Below are positions 5,024 to 5,125 of a stretch of DNA of 5,125 nucleotides, one piece after another (positions within the stretch are counted from its first letter, which is position 1; each line of letters starts with the position of its first letter). Source of the DNA: RGIG1828 sp045536915. Lineage in GTDB: Bacteria > Bacillota > Clostridia > UMGS1810. The DNA lies in contig JAZSOL010000308.1 in assembly GCA_045536915.1 (NCBI GenBank), positions 1 to 5,125 of the forward strand, read 5' to 3'. The translations under genes and the position numbers were made by a program. A model generated the notes under the pieces. That model searched no databases, had not been told where the DNA came from, and worked only from the letters and a program-made list of their open reading frames with translations.

Positions 5024-5125
5024 TCATTTAATATATTTGCCATACATCTTCGATGGCTGTGTGGTTGTATTTGCTGTGAACACAGTTGTTTTTGAACTGA
5101 GCACGGGCAATTCTTTAACGTCAAC
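5024..5125 (-). CDS. C-terminal end of an unidentified phage protein (partial)
   Basis: An open frame enters from the right edge of the window, codes for 33 residues and stops at a TGA at 5026-5024. The visible tail is rich in Ser and Thr (around SSKTTVFTANTTTQ) and ends in MYGKYIK. Its stop overlaps an ATG at 5027 by four bases, and the next gene's Shine-Dalgarno sequence follows directly, so it is part of the same operon. The Ser/Thr-rich, low-complexity tail and the position before a small fibre-associated type of gene would suit a tail fibre or other structural protein. Too little is visible to name a family, so the product is left open. The frame has the right spacing and direction to be a real gene end. 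Confidence 0.6.
   Translation of the reverse strand, partial: VDVKELPVLSSKTTVFTANTTTQPSKMYGKYIK

Larger units (their letters stand above)
1..5125 (-). mobile_element. Phage or prophage late-gene segment (lysis plus connector/tail module)
   Basis: The whole window reads as one co-oriented phage late operon on the minus strand. It contains a holin-like protein, a PGRP-type amidase, an XhlA-like protein, a head-tail adaptor-like protein, a beta-propeller-like tail hub and an ejection-type helical protein. Gene packing is very tight, with overlaps, short gaps and Shine-Dalgarno sequences inside preceding stop regions. No integrase, terminase, portal or capsid gene is in view, so neither end of the element is seen. 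The sequence does not show whether it is an active phage, an integrated prophage or a decayed remnant, but every gene in it is intact. Confidence 0.85.

Noticed and set aside
1..5125. Retron, toxin-antitoxin, CRISPR or defence system
   Set aside because: No reverse transcriptase, nuclease, ATPase, repeat-spacer array or toxin-like pair is present; all genes fit phage lysis or virion roles or are small unknowns within that operon.

Overview
The window is a fragment of a tailed-phage genome or prophage, almost certainly from a Firmicutes (Clostridia-type) host. Eight complete genes and one gene fragment all lie on the minus strand and are read from position 5125 down to about 173. They are packed end to end, with 4-base overlaps or gaps of only a few bases. 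Nearly every start has a strong AAGGAGG-type Shine-Dalgarno sequence about 5-10 bases upstream, which is typical of low- to medium-GC Gram-positive bacteria and their phages. The host assignment rests on these signals and on protein family resemblance recalled from memory, not on a search.

In transcription order the layout is as follows. (1) 5125-5024 is the C-terminal end of an upstream protein that cannot be identified. (2) 5009-4773 is a 78-residue acidic protein of unknown role, of a kind seen near phage tail-fibre genes. (3) 4767-3543 is a lysis cassette: a three-helix holin-like protein, an N-acetylmuramoyl-L-alanine amidase endolysin, and an XhlA-like coiled-coil protein with one membrane anchor. 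(4) 3530-3348 is a 60-residue helical protein. (5) 3351-173 is a virion module: a 118-residue head-tail adaptor-like protein, a 597-residue beta-propeller-like tail hub or nozzle protein, and a 332-residue helical protein that resembles an internal or ejection-type virion protein. A terminator-like hairpin (96-122) follows the last gene, and the first 95 bases hold a second, imperfect palindrome.

The adaptor, nozzle and 332-residue gene together suggest a short-tailed (podovirus-like) connector, although this is an inference from family resemblance. The lysis genes would open the cell at the end of infection: the holin permeabilises the membrane, the amidase cuts the peptide stem from the glycan, and the XhlA-like protein acts at the membrane. 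It is unusual that the lysis cassette sits upstream of the connector genes rather than at the end of the late operon.

For four genes the longest open frame is not the best start. Shine-Dalgarno placement puts the starts at 5009, 4453, 3842 and 2977. No tRNA, rRNA, CRISPR array or insertion sequence is visible. No entirely new system could be demonstrated; the most interesting points are the gene order, the poorly described connector and ejection-type proteins, and the palindromic left edge.
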